Of a stretch of 64,000 nucleotides of DNA, positions 10,901 through 21,778 are shown in pieces. Position 1 is the stretch's first letter; every line of letters starts with the position of its first letter. Location: positions 2,978,561 through 3,042,560 of the forward strand of contig NW_020653337.1 in the NCBI RefSeq assembly GCF_003589595.1, given 5' to 3'. A program made the position numbers and the translations under genes. The notes beneath the pieces are model-generated. The model saw only the letters and a list, made by a program, of their open reading frames with translations, was not told where the DNA came from and searched no databases. Source of the stretch: Hyposmocoma kahamanoa. Its lineage: Eukaryota; Arthropoda; Insecta; Lepidoptera; Cosmopterigidae.

Positions 10901-13900
10901 TTTTGACCCGTAGCTTCATTTATTAATAAGCGGATATATGTATGATGCTCTCAAATGACGCTTAATTAGCTGGTAGTTGTTGATGTGCACAGAGAAAGAT
11001 TTTAATATCCATACCACAATTATTATTTATTAAACGAGCTTAGTGGATTATTGAAAACTCAAGCTCAAAATCAAGACTGTGATACTTGAATAGGAAGTAT
11101 TAATAATGCCATTCTAACCAATCACCTATTCTGCCAATTGGCATTCTTTGTGAGATAAGAGGGCAAACCATTCTGTTATTATTGTATTTTTTGCTTTCTT
11201 GCTTGCTTATGTTATTATAATGCGTTCTTGTAAACAAATACAATAAGTGTACATGTAGCATTATGAAAAACATAAAAGCAATGCTGCGCACCTTCACTGG
11301 TGATATTTTAAGCATACCCTCACAATGCCGCACGTGGTCGCAACTCACGCGCATCGGTCGGGAATACGAGCGGTTTTACAAATACCTCATCGGTTTTGTT
11401 ACGTTTCATTTGTTCAGCAGCCTTTGTAAATGTCACATTACGAGTTACAAAGTATTCGTGTGAGTTATTTTGAAATATTTTTTGTACTTTAAAAGAAATC
11501 GTTGTCGAGAACAGTAACTACTTACCTACTTCACAACAGAATCTGTTTAGTCATATCAGTTTGGTTGTGTAACACAGTTTATTAAAACTTGTGCAATTAT
11601 TTTGATAGATAAGTTAGTAATATGTATACTGTGTACCACCGCAACATTTTGTTTATTTGGGAACAGTTGAAGCCTTAGTTAGTACCTAATAAAGCCACAT
11701 ACGTCAAAAGGGCTTTTACCAGGTGAAAGACGTAAAAATAATATGAACGACATAAAATCCTAAAAAAAAAGGTAACGACCAATTCCTTCGTAGAATCTTT
11801 TTTTAATATTAATTTATTTATTTAATTCAGGCCACATGACCCACATAATACATACCTTAATTACTAACATACAATATAATATTACAATAAACCACTGTTT
11901 ATTTATTTACACGTATGGACTGCGACGTGTAACGCAACTTGGGTGTCCGGTAAACGGCCTCGGATACGTTGATAAATAACATCTTTCGGCTAAAACTCCT
12001 TCATGAAGGTCCACAAATGTTGAGTTGGTACACTCACCACAAATGGATTAAAATTCACATTTTGGCGGGACCCCAACCGCTCGAGAATAAATACTCCACA
12101 ATTTCACCTGACTTTGTGGAGTAATGCAGCCGTGACACGTATAACAACGTCGTCTGTACCGCTGGACGCAATAGATGATTAGCGTCGGGATGGTGCCACT
12201 AAGAACTTTCTTTCCTCGAACCTCAAATGTTAATATTTCAATATCTATAATCGTTTAAAAGTTATCGTATAGCAGATCTGGTATTATTATACCAAAGCGC
12301 ACCCTTAATTACCATCACCCAATCGCGTAAATGTAGCAAATATGTGTCAAGTAGTTTCTCATTCATACCGGTGTTATGCAAACTTGGATTGTAGCCAAAC
12401 AATATATTGCAAGATTATAGGTCAGGATATCTAATAGCCGAACTGTCGTGACTTGACCTTATTATGTTATTAAAGATATCGAAAGATGTAGCAGCGATAT
12501 TAAATGGTTATTTTTACTTTAAAGTAACCGAAAAGTTTTCCGATACGATTCATTATGCTTGTCGAGCGGCAGACACTGGCTTTATTTCAAAGTTTATTTT
12601 TGTTACAAACGACATTTAAGCTATTTGAAAAATGTATATCGTATATTATACATGTTCTATTTAGTTCAATTGATGTATAAAAAAGTCATTGGTAGATGGA
12701 AAGTACCTATTGAATGCAGCGGTTTTCTTGTAAAATTTCGAGGTAAGTTGTTTTTTTTTTGTGTTGTGATAATTTTCGGAATCGTGTTTTCACACCGAAT
12801 AGTAATCAGTGTAGATATGTCCTCAATTTTAGTATATATTTTTTTCAAAGTGATTGATTCCACACTTTCACTGCGGAATCAACCAAAGCCATTTGAGGTT
12901 GTATCGACAATAAGATTGTCTGTAACGGCACGGTCCACTTTTTATACAAAAGTTTTTCGATCACGAGGTTTAGTTACGGATGACCTAATAGTGGACTATA
13001 GAGTTCACGTGCTTGTCTAATGCGGGTTACCACATGTAGATTTCCACGCGTTTTTGAAACGTAGTGATACTTTTTCGATTTGTAAGTTTCAAGAGGTTAT
13101 CATAATTATATTAACTGATTTAACCAAAGTTCTACAGTAAAAAAAAACAAAAATTCACAGGCAGAAAGTCGCTGTAGCCAATGCTTGGTCAGTATCTGTA
13201 CCTCCTGTGGGGAAGCTCATGGCAGGCAGAAAGCAACGGCTAGGCACTCGCTGCACCCACTTGATCCAGGCCCTGTCCGATATTGCAGTCAGCACCCGAA
13301 GGCCGAACTAAGTGTTTACTGCGCTTCTTGCCAGCAGGTGAGGAAATAATAACCTTAAATAACCCTCAAGTCGTAGAATTTCCAAACACATGGCAAGATT
13401 TGTTTCTCAATTGGCATTGGACGCACCAGCATCCTTAAAGTCGATTTTATTGTAAATTAAGCAAGTTATTAATATTATGAATAGAAAATTGTACAATACA
13501 AAGAAAAGTTCATTCAATCTGGCTAGACTCAAACCAACGCCTATTGCCACACCAGGGCTACCGTTCTTGCCAACAGATCGAGTCTCGACCTGCCACTCTT
13601 ATCGAGAGACTCGATCTGTAGACAGAGTCGCAGATCAAGATTCGATCTGTAACTCAGCTGGTAAAAATGGTGGCCTCGGTGTGGCAACAGACGCTGGTTC
13701 GACTCCAATCGAATCGGAGGAATTTTTCGTGTCGTTCGATCTTTGCATCAATAATAATAACAAACTAGTGAAGTATTTTCACAAAGAATGTAGTCAAAAA
13801 CGTCATAATTATAATTATTAAAAAATTCCTTCGATCCGGCCGGATTTGAACTGACATCTTCTAGCCACCGTGGCAGACGCTATGCAAACTAAGCCACGGA

Positions 13901-16900
13901 GCGAACCAGCGGACCTTACGAATTTTTCTATGTGCTTGTTGCAGATCATTGTTTTTTGTTTTTAACGGCTTTTTATGCCGTAGCGCCATCTGTGAGAAAA
14001 TTATTTCTTCACTAAGAGAGGTACCTTTACAGCTACCATCGTAGACTAGAGATGTCGCTTTAATCATTGTAATTTTCAAGTTTTTCTTGAATTTCACGAT
14101 ATTTTAATACCATTTTATTAAATTATTTTTTGGGAAATTGCTCCAATAATTTGTTCTTTATTAATAGTAAAGATCGTCCATTTAGAAAAAATTCCTTCGA
14201 CCCGGCCGGATTCGAACCAACGACGCGACGTCTTCTAACAAAGTCAAAGCTTTTAACAAAAGTTTTTAACTAATTTTTATTGTAATTATATTAACAAAAA
14301 ATAATTGAATATCATGGGAGTAAAACATCGTAACATTCAATAAAAACTTGAAAATTATGATATTCAACAATACAAATACTAACAATTTACGATTCAGAAA
14401 AGTCAGTTCCCTGGCTATAATCTGAAATAAATTCAGCGTCAGGATTAATTTAAGATGCAACGTTACGTACTACCATTACCAGGTCATATGCCGCGACTGC
14501 TGTCTGATCTCCCACTCGGGGCACGCGCTGGCCAACGCGTCACGCGCAGCGGCCGAACGCGCAAGACTGCTGCGCGACGCGTGCGACCGCGCAAAGCACG
14601 TGCCTGAGAATGTTGGACACGCTAATCGGATACTCAACGTGCAAGCCATGGAAGTTGATGTACGTGGTTCAACAAACCAGAACCAGAATATGTTGAGTTC
14701 AAATTCCCGTAAATCCAAATTGTATACATACCAATAGGTGTAACAGGAAACAGAAAGTATCTATCTAAGTCCTGTTATAGGTACAAAAGCATGCCCGTCT
14801 AGCGGCCTCAAACACAACATTCATATATCTTTTTATAGCTTTTTTGGACCATCATTTCACAAAACATTTTTGGTGTACATGTTGTGAAAATGACCTGTCT
14901 ATTATGTGCTACAATATCTTGTTTTATACATAAATAAAATAAACTTAAGATATTTTTGCATCCGTACTGTCTTCTTCAGACCCAAGCTTCACAAGTAGAA
15001 GCAGAAGTAAAAGCATGGGCTGAACAATACCGCAAAGCAGTAGAAGCTCACGGGCGAGCTCTTTGTACTGCTGCAGCCAGAGCGAGAGCTCGGTACCAGC
15101 AAAAAGTTGAAGAACAGAACAGGGAACTGGATGAAAGAGCTCACCAGGCTATGGATGCTGTCAAATTTGCTGAAGAGGTAGGTGATATTTACGAAAGGGA
15201 GATCTCATGGAGATTTGTTTTATGAATCCTTCTTTGTAAGATATAAGGGAAAGATCTGTTAAATCCCTATAATGCAAGTATGCAAAGAACCATAATTATT
15301 TTCCAAATCTTCCAGCTATTATCAGAAGCAAAAGAAGACGAGCTTCTCTCTCTCAGCGGTTTAGTCCTCAGACGTCTCGAACGGTTATCGGAATTACAGT
15401 CATTGGCTGAACCTCCTCGTTGTGAGCTACGATTTGCACCAACTGCACCTGTTAATGATTCTACGTTGTTTGGAAGGCTGCTAACTAGATCACCGGATAC
15501 TGAACGATGTGTGCTTAGCGTAGAAGGTAATTCATATGAAAGTTTGCTTAAATTCAAAACACAAATACCATGAGGTCAGCCAAAGATCACAAATTTAGGG
15601 TCGTATTCTAGAACTCTACTCAATGCTCAAGTCAGGATTGCACTGGAAACACAAGACAGGGACGACCCAAATGGCAGGGACTTGAGTACGATTTCGAGTG
15701 CTTTAAACCATACTCAAATCCTGACTTGAGCATTGAGTAGAGTTCTAGAATACGACCCTTAGAGTTCCAGATTCACTGTGAAATTGTAAAAGCTATTTCT
15801 CAAAGTCAAGTTTGCGAATTACATAGAAAAGAAGCTAAAGTCCTGTAGGTGCTCGGAAATCATTCTTGCGACCTATTTGACGTGATTTAATCATTTTAGG
15901 TCTTCAAGATCTCAAGGTAGATTGTCCACATGAAGCTATAATGGAACTTCGAGACAGCAGCGGCGAAAGAATTTGGTGTGGCGGTGAACAGGTATGTTTA
16001 AAGAAACTTCACTTTGAAGAGGAACAGTTGACTAGAGCAACTGAGATATTTAAATTACGATATTGACCTTGCTCGCAAGAACGATAATCAAGCAAATTTG
16101 TGTTAAAATGAAAACACTAAACGTTGAGATATATGCATTCCGCTTCCTGATTTCAGGTGGCAGGGTATTTCAGAAGACGCGATTCAAGCGCAAGACCAGC
16201 AATGGCGAAGGTGACAGACCGAGCTGACGGAACCTACTCGATTGTATTCACTGCTCCTAGTCCTGGTGCTTACTTGCTGGCTGTCACTTTGAACAATAAG
16301 CCGATAAAGGTAAGACACAGCCAAATATGAGAAGAACTGTTCGGCCTCCAGACAAACAAGATAAGGCTTGTGAATCGGGCTTGGTTCCAAACATCGAGTA
16401 TTTAACCAGAAATAGAGACGAAATAAGGGCCATCCATCCCTGGTCACTCATCAGGCAAAAGGGCCTCATATCACTTCTAAATATCAACTCTCGTTTGCGC
16501 TGAAATCACAAATTAGAAAGCTGAAACAGTACACCGCCAACAGCTGACTTGTGTGTACGTCTTCGTATATTCCAAAAATATTCTGTATTTATTTGTAATA
16601 AAGATAATATCTCTAACAATGGGGCTGTTCCATTCGGTGCTGTGGGAAAAACAGCAAAACATTACAAAACAAACGGAATCACATTTCATCAGTAATTAAA
16701 TATGTGTCATAGCAAAGCTCAAGTTATGCTGGTCGATTTGAAGTGAAACAATTGACAACACCCGTGAATTGTTTCGAATTCGGGCTGGCCAATCGGTGCG
16801 CAGTTGTCACCGTAATGATTTGGCAGAATAGTTTTCAAACAAATGAAATGCCATTTCGTCTCTATTTCTGGTTATGTACTCGATGGTTCCAAAAATAATT

Positions 16901-18528
16901 GTGTAAAAACTCCTTTGAAAAATTCGGTCTTTGAAACCAAAGAAATTTACGTTCATGCCATATCCAGCCTGCTCTCCTCACGGATAAAACTGTTATACTT
17001 TTATTGTATTCATCTTTTGGTATTTTTTGCCGGGTGACACTGATCTCGAAGAAAAATCTTCTTTCGCAGGGCAGTCCATTCCCGTGTGCAGCACGAGTAT
17101 CAAAGTCCCACACTGGGCAGTTCCACTGTTGTGCATTTTGCTCTTCTGGTGGAAGGCGAGACGCCACTTGTGGATGTGGTGCATCCATGGGAGGAGGATA
17201 CAAAGGTAAACTTTGTTCTCGTGTCGAAGATAGGGACAACCTAGTAATTATTTGCTTTGGAAAGCAAACCAAATTAAATACAAAGCTGCGAAGTTTTATG
17301 CGGCATTGAGCTTGTCGATTAAGCGTGAAACACACAGACAGCGGGTGCGGGTCGGGCGCGTGTCGGATCGGGTGCACGGCGGGTCTAATTCCGTGTATTA
17401 ATATGGACGACAATACTCCAAGCGCGGGCGCGGGACGGGCGCACGCGGAATTACACCCGCCGTGCTTCCGACCCGACATGCGCCCGACCCGCACCCGCTC
17501 TGTGTATTTCAAGCTTTATTGTCGTTTATGAAGTATAAAGCAATCGTGACACAAATAAGGCTTTTATGGAATCTAAATCGCGTGTATTTGTTTTTTCAAA
17601 CAAACTAATGCTGGCCGGCATTGACTTACAATTATATGGACGTCGGGTCCGCGCTAAAAAGTGTCCGCACTTTTAAGGCGCTAAAATCGTATACAGAGCG
17701 CTACACTCCGCTTTAGTCTTCATTTGTTCTACTGACAGCGCGATACTGCGATGACATTACAATTTAAATTTCGAATAGGTTGACTTGGGACATTTTTTTC
17801 GTGGTTTTTTGTATTAGACCCGTCGTCCATTTATTTGTAAGTCAATGCTGGCCGGATTTAAATTGGATTAATAATACCCATTAATGTCCAAAATCGAGGC
17901 AAAAACTATCTATTTACTACTAAATGTTTGATGTACTTAAATCGAGTTTCGTTCAAATTTTATGATGTTACAAAATGTTTATTGCTTTCTGATTTGGACG
18001 ATTCGACTTGCCTTTCTATTGAATTGGTTCGCTTGAAAATCGCATTGAAATAAATCGATTAAAAAAATCGTTAGTCCTTGAATCGATTTTCGTAAAAATC
18101 TAATTTAAATATGCTTCCTTGTTAGTGAGGATTGTAAAGTAGGTATTGTGAGGAGTTGCCTCTTTTTCATCTTAAAAAGATTTTTTTACACCGAAATTTG
18201 TAATAAGTATGGAATTATACCAAATTCCGTATTCGCCGTTTCTGCCCATGATTCGGGCAGAAATGGATTAAAACCCATATCTTTGGGAAAAGCTTGGACG
18301 GGTTGATTGAGTTTTAATCCACTGCACATATCTGTGTGGTTCCCCTGCACGCTACCTATACAACAGCTGTGCTCGAGTTTACACTTACGTTTGTGCGTAG
18401 GCTGCGGCCACGGACACGCGGGCTGGCCGGGCGCGCGCCACTGGTCGTGCTGCGGCTCCACGCAGCGCCACGGCGCATGCGCACGGGCGCCGCGAGTCCG
18501 CAGCCAGCTTTACCAGTTCTCGCTTTGA
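7976..18528 (+). CDS. Trim45: TRIM45-like RING/B-box/filamin protein, 5'-partial
   Basis: Ten exons with GT-AG borders and consistent phases: 7976-8118, 10479-10655, 13161-13337, 14483-14659, 14980-15177, 15316-15526, 15900-15991, 16157-16309, 17070-17205 and 18401-18528 (TGA). They encode about 529 residues; human TRIM45 has 580. In order: a Cys-free Ser/Gly linker; the last RING Cys pair (FFLCPTCGYETQLPLGG); two B-boxes (CDLCNCDNK...CSQC...CTSCGEAH, then CSQHPKAELSVYCASCQQ with CRDCC); an Ala/Arg/Glu-rich coiled coil; a filamin repeat (DGTYSIVFTAPSPGAYLLAV, GSPFPC); and the diagnostic Cys/His tail HCCAFCSSGG, GGYKGCGHGH, HWSCCGST. Known TRIM45 proteins are RING E3 ligases that dampen MAPK/NF-kB signalling; function here is inferred from homology. 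The first exon in the window starts in mid-codon, so the RING N-half and start codon lie upstream. It converges on Med15. Confidence 0.93.
8592..8757 (+). repeat. dispersed repeat, 'GTGACGGGACG...CACTC' family
   Basis: A well-preserved copy inside a Trim45 intron. It has ATATCAAGTGACGGGACGG, CTGTCCATAACAGTTGCAG, CAAAGATCTGAGGGGCAC and CCCTGAGACATAAGTTTACA in the order seen in the reversed copies at 24563-24733 and 58901-59090. Confidence 0.7.
9095..9250 (+). CDS. small ORF (51 aa) upstream of the nested gene
   Basis: ATG at 9095 opens a 51-codon frame ending TAA at 9250. The peptide is charged and hydrophilic (starts MDREIRVIEGITLKRRSQW, ends CIALKEDD), with no signal peptide or membrane segment. 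It lies in the same Trim45 intron as the 303-codon ORF, on the same strand, 58 bases before that ORF's start and in another frame. I see no convincing splice pair in the 58-base gap that would fuse them. It could be a first cistron, an upstream ORF, or chance. I do not recognise the protein. Confidence 0.35.
   Translation: MDREIRVIEGITLKRRSQWTKPHRILPKNNQPEMTRNSLTTHKCIALKEDD
9309..10220 (+). CDS. intronless nested gene, Pro/Cys-rich protein of unknown function (303 aa)
   Basis: A single open frame of 303 codons, far longer than chance frames in this AT-rich DNA, lies wholly inside the Trim45 intron 8119-10478 on the same strand. The N-terminal third is polar with a possible amphipathic stretch (KQFAQKLNKF, EYLQILENLTEY). 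Residues 85-106 are more hydrophobic (YKYVQNFGRTIVAFPVFIEL), and 108-135 are Asp/Glu/Asn-rich. Residues 158-196 are a Cys-Pro repeat (ECLCSLPPCPPPLCPPPLCP). A Cys-bearing segment (about 196-257) and an acidic tail ending DDELEE follow. No signal peptide or transmembrane helix is obvious. I do not recognise the family. An intronless gene nested in an intron suggests a retrogene or a young lineage-specific, possibly testis-expressed gene; this is inference. A possible poly(A) signal lies at 10459. Confidence 0.7.
   Translation: MDTQDENLNKDSSEEICKQFAQKLNKFSEGAQLASGSQEYLQILENLTEYPKGKCRFKQSRSNWKSVEPRNTEKEMDTQTVGCRTYKYVQNFGRTIVAFPVFIELFSEEQDGDGSCTDHNQDNKEEENNNDNEAVLLNSSHSIFVNVKNLKSKPEPKCPPPTHPPPECLCSLPPCPPPLCPPPLCPPPPPSRPLPCDVYNIKFECGTKDVAFKLKCKEQSPDREHPNSSIYECKLLDEGQCLDMVIAMAAADLKCKHIEPVHNVHSVIIEEDPEEAQNQTVAREIENEKVDINHANNDDELEE
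10459..10464 (+). promoter_or_regulatory. candidate poly(A) signal AATAAA of the nested gene
   Basis: AATAAA lies 238 bases after the nested gene's stop codon and only 14 bases before the next Trim45 exon. If used, cleavage would fall at or inside that Trim45 exon, so the two transcripts could interfere. Only the hexamer is seen; its use is inferred. Confidence 0.3.
10656..13160. other. Trim45 intron without further genes
   Basis: No additional exon is needed here: the flanking exons join in phase 0. The 153-codon frame at 12559-13020 looks like AT-rich chance sequence with no recognisable domain. No clear TIR element or SINE was identified. Confidence 0.5.
13640..14240. repeat. cluster of tRNA-derived SINE copies
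   Basis: Between two Trim45 exons sit at least three copies of one SINE family. A forward degenerate head is at about 13650-13730 (GTAACTCAGCTGGTAAAAAT and GGTTCGACTCCAATCG). A reversed copy spans about 13821-14090 (AAAAAATTCCTTCGATCCGG, then GCCACGGAGCGAACC and the body GCGCCATCTGTGAG). A truncated reversed head is at 14186-14225. The intact relative is at 62873-63065, with A-box GGCATAGTTGG and B-box GGTTCGAATCC. Confidence 0.65.
15598..15758. mobile_element. Harbinger-like MITE with TTA duplication
   Basis: A 161-bp element with about 40-bp near-perfect terminal inverted repeats beginning GGGTCGTATTCTAGAACTCT. The flanks are TTA on both sides (15595-15597 and 15759-15761), a 3-bp target duplication typical of PIF/Harbinger elements. 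It sits in the Trim45 intron between 15526 and 15900. A related copy is at 54420-54584. It is non-coding, so it would need a transposase supplied elsewhere. Confidence 0.8.
16322..16765 (-). repeat. interspersed element, reversed copy
   Basis: The reverse complement of the family at 7172-7770 and 22258-22563. It reads AGAGACGAAATAAGGGCC, AATATCAACTCTCG, GGGAAAAACAGCAAAACATT and GCTCAAGTTATGCTGGTCGA. It fills most of the intron between Trim45 exons 16157-16309 and 17070-17205. A further fragment with ATTTCGTCTCTATTTCTGG lies at about 16850-16880. Confidence 0.7.
17318..17515. mobile_element. GC-rich inverted-repeat MITE (copy 2)
   Basis: Left arm: AGCGGGTGCGGGTCGGGCG, TCGGATCGGGTG and GGCGGGTCTAATTCCG. 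Right arm in reverse complement: GCGGAATTACACCCGCCG, TTCCGACCCGAC and CGCCCGACCCGCACCCGCT. The arms are about 65 bases, bounded by a GTGAAACACACAGA/TCTGTGTATTTCAAG pair. It lies in the last Trim45 intron and gives rise to the misleading long antisense frame there. Confidence 0.75.
17619..17847 (-). mobile_element. hAT-type MITE, short form (copy 1)
   Basis: 229 bp, bounded by CATTGACTTACAA and its inverse TTGTAAGTCAATG, flanked by the 8-bp direct duplication CTGGCCGG (17611-17618 and 17848-17855). The interior (GGACGTCGGGTCCGCGCTAAAAAG ... GACCCGTCGTCC) is reversed relative to the copies at 23033, 30982, 35456 and 56815. Confidence 0.9.
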
Positions 18529-19278
18529 CTGCTCTACACTGTACTTGATCTTCTCTATTAAAGGAATAGTTACGGAATTTGTGCTTTCAATTATTCCAAT
18601 ACATTTGACCTGAACACCGCGAAACTGTCACTTAAGGTTCAAGTTGTAATAATTTAAAATAATTTCTCCATAAAGCAAAATACCTCATTTATTCAATATT
18701 TTTTATAACATTAAGCGACGGGACGAACAAATCATGCACCTAGTGTTGAACGACACGTCTATCCGTGACAGTTGTAGTGCCGCTCAGATCTTTGAATCGC
18801 ACGGATCTGTGGGACACTGCCACAGGCGTAATTTCATCAAGTTTCCCTCGTGGCGCAAAGTCGTGGGACATTCTGTATAGTCTGCCAATAGGGAAGGTAA
18901 AGATCATGAACCTACACACTCGCTACGTTCAGGACAAACTTCTTTCGCCTTCTGCATGCTGATTTTGGTTTATATCGGAATGAAACCGATCGGGTAGTCT
19001 CGAAATCAGATGGAATTTCTGATTGAACTAGGGGATGAATCCGGGTTTGTGCACTTTCTGGTAACCGATTTCAATAAAACTATGTAATATATGTAATTCC
19101 ATGTACTTTTGAAGTCGGTTTTTTTAGTATTCTGTACCGAGATAATAAACTATTATCATTTACGTGTCTTGTTCACTAAAATAATGTATTTATAGATATA
19201 CCCAATCGCGACATGTACGTCCATATTTACCTCTACCCTCTTCACTTTACTAATTTTATTTTGCTATTAGTGAACATT

Positions 19279-19428
19279 TCGATCCCTCCTACGTAAAGTA
19301 TCGTATGTCGACAGGGGAGCGTTGTAAAGTTCTGAATTCACTGAAGTGAGCACGTGACTTTAGAATTTCTGTTTATTCGGTAAAGATCACAGATTTCGAC
19401 ATACGATATTTTACGTAGGAGGGGTCGA
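19279..19428. mobile_element. MITE with TCGA(C/T)CCCTCC ends (short copy)
   Basis: Left end TCGATCCCTCCTACGTAAAG and right end TTTTACGTAGGAGGGGTCGA are inverted repeats that continue through TATCGTATGTCGA/TTCGACATACGATA. The same ends bound the longer element at 23931-24229, which shares internal GAATTCACTGAA and TTTATTCGG blocks. Confidence 0.75.
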
Positions 19429-19894
19429 TTTTTGTTAGTGACTGCATTATGTCTTAATAATAAGGTAATATCGTATCGTAATCATGACAGAAAAAATAAA
19501 ACGATGACTAATATTACATTGAAGTTTTATTGTAAATTAAGTTATTGCTTATTCATACTTCGATTCACGTGACAACACTGTAAAATCCTAGGGACCTCCA
19601 TTATTGCTCGATTGATCCCGACGATTAAAATTTTTTTTTAACTAAAATTGAACTAATTCAGTCCATTTTAAAACATTTGTTCATTATTTTATTATTGGTT
19701 TTTGGAAGTTTTTAAAATTATTGGAGACGAAATTAACAGTGTTGTTAACTCGAAAATGACAATAGGTGGCGTTATTGCCAATTTTGAAACATACAAGAGT
19801 TTTGGACTCTACAAATAACACCAATGGTTCATAGACATTTGTCTAGCTTAGCAATTAGATAGCGTAATATTACGTAATAACAATGATTATGTAA

Positions 19895-20094
19895 GGCTCA
19901 ACTCATACTGGCGCAGAGTCGCGTCGCGTCCTGTTTTTCAACTCCACCGCCAGGCGACACACCTCGCTGTTCGATTCCATATTTGCAAAACACAAATTTG
20001 TGCCTTAATAATGGGAAAATATAGATGAATATGCTATAGGCGAAAAACATGACGCGTCGCAACGCTTCGAGTCTGCGCCAGTGTGAGTTGAGCC
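19895..20094. mobile_element. TIR MITE with TAA duplication
   Basis: Ends GGCTCAACTCATACTGGCGC and its inverse GCGCCAGTGTGAGTTGAGCC extend inward over about 40 bases (GCAGAGTCGCGTCGCGTC against GACGCGTCGCAACGCTTCGA). TAA lies on each side (19892-19894 and 20095-20097), consistent with a PIF/Harbinger-type target duplication. It is non-coding and only one copy is seen here. Confidence 0.7.
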
Positions 20095-20787
20095 TAACGG
20101 ATTGCCAACAAAGGTTCTCAAATAGAAACAAAATGATGAAGAAAAACATGCCTATTTTAGAGAGAAAATAACGCTGGCTTGATTCAATTGAATAACTACG
20201 CCATCTGTTGACGTTTCGAAGTTAAGACGTGGTAATGAAACCTTGTGCTGTTTTTTTATTTCAATATCAATAACAGATTCCAGGTGTTAACACGTAAAAC
20301 AAGGAAAAGCATTGCTTTTTCCCAAATGCAAATAAATAAAATTATCTTTCCACACAAACGCAGAACAGCTGAAATCCAACTGTACGTTTACGCTATAAAG
20401 TGGCTTGGCAAATGATTCTCGATAATTTCAACAACTAACGCCATCTAGCATTCTCTTAGTAAAACGGGAATAGCAATTATTATAATTTCGTCTCCAGAAT
20501 CATATTAAGTTATATCCTATTCTCTTCATTGTATAAAAATGTGAAATTGTTGAATTATATAACTTATCACAGCTTGTATCACATCTGTAAAAAAAACATT
20601 GATATTTTTCATATTTAAAAATGTTTCAACGGTTAAGAAGATCCCTTATAATTAAAATTTATTTTAAGCTAAAATTAACAAACAATATCGTTATGCTTAT
20701 TTAAATCAAATTAAAATAACTGAATTGGCGAGTTTGGCGTTCTTGACAACATTTCACTAAAGACCGTTTAGGTACCATTTAGATAAA

Positions 20788-20962
20788 TTCTGTGGCTCTA
20801 GTGAAAAGGGATACAAGTCAAAAAAGCCTACTTTACAAGGCGACGCGAAAAACAGTTAAAGTTTAATATGATATATATGATATTAAGCGATAAGTGTTCT
20901 TCGCGTTTCCTAGTAAAGTTGGCTTTTTTGACTTGTACCTTTTTTCAGTAGAGCCATAGAAT
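20788..20962. mobile_element. TIR MITE, 'GGCTCTAGTGAAAAGG' ends
   Basis: Left TTCTGTGGCTCTAGTGAAAA with TACAAGTCAAAAAAGCC is matched by right GGCTTTTTTGACTTGTACC and a CAGTAGAGCCATAGAA end. The centre is an AT-rich ATATATGATATTAAGCG. A left-end fragment of the same family (GTGGCTCTAGTGAAAAGGGG, AGTAAAAAAAGCC) lies at 22212-22257. Confidence 0.7.
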
Positions 20963-21565
20963 TTAGTATAACAGGCTATTCAAGTTTAGCCTCTCAAACT
21001 GAGCCAACTACAAAATTGAACCGTATATTCACGTGCTTAGAGTGATAGCATACAAATTCTTACACTGAAAAGCGCTATACGGCGCTACACAAATAACTAC
21101 CCTATTTGCGTGTACATACGGTTCAATTGTGCACGAATTGATTTGGTGTCAGCAGACCATTCTAGTAAACTACACTACGTGGACATATTTTTTTATTATA
21201 AAAAATTAACTCTTCCCAACATAGAAAAAGAAGAGTAGACTACGTAGTTAAGGTTACCAGGAACAGTCTCCTAACATCCTTTATATATACTTAATCTCTT
21301 CCTCGCCAACTACAAAGAAACATATCTCTATAAATAAATACTACATGCAGTACATACGTACGGGCTCACACTCTGTCATATTTAATGGGCAATGTCGACA
21401 GTTTTCAAGCGATATAAACCTGTAAAATGCCGTAGGGAAATTGCAATATGAGATTCTAGTCGTGAACAATAAACAATTTATGTTTTTAACTTCTGCAAAT
21501 TCAAACAGTGGTGTAATTTCCTAAAATAAACAAATTAATTTATATAATGGTGATAAAACATAATA

Positions 21566-21571
21566 TTTATT
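21566..21571 (-). promoter_or_regulatory. candidate poly(A) signal of Med15
   Basis: Minus-strand AATAAA lies about 208 bases past the Med15 stop codon, a plausible distance for a short 3' UTR. Only the hexamer is seen; its use is inferred. Confidence 0.4.
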
Positions 21572-21778
21572 GATATTATTATAGATATTAACAGAATTCA
21601 AAATATAGAATTGAATGATGGAATTTATGATCTGTGTCAACAACCTGATAGCGTCAAAATAGTACGTCTTCAATAGGGTTGGAAATGTGTTTAGGTAATT
21701 GTTTTTGCAAAAGTATTGTAATCGTGGTAGATTTAATTACCTCCCCAATGCAAGAGTGTGAGGCTTTCAGCAGGTCTC

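Larger units (their letters stand above)
18529..21778. other. Trim45/Med15 convergent intergenic region, repeat-filled
   Basis: No gene is seen between the Trim45 stop and the Med15 stop. Fragments of dispersed repeats lie at 18700-18830 and 18975-19145, and TIR elements at 19279-19428, 19895-20094 and 20788-20962. No canonical AATAAA was found in the first few hundred bases after the Trim45 stop. Confidence 0.55.

Noticed and set aside
12559..13020. 153-codon plus-strand ORF in a Trim45 intron
   Set aside because: Composition follows the AT-rich intron, there is no recognisable motif, and the flanking exons splice without it.
16862..17512. 216-codon minus-strand ORF
   Set aside because: It lies opposite a Trim45 filamin/Cys-tail exon (17070-17205) and a GC-rich MITE (17318-17515). 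No domain or splice support on that strand.
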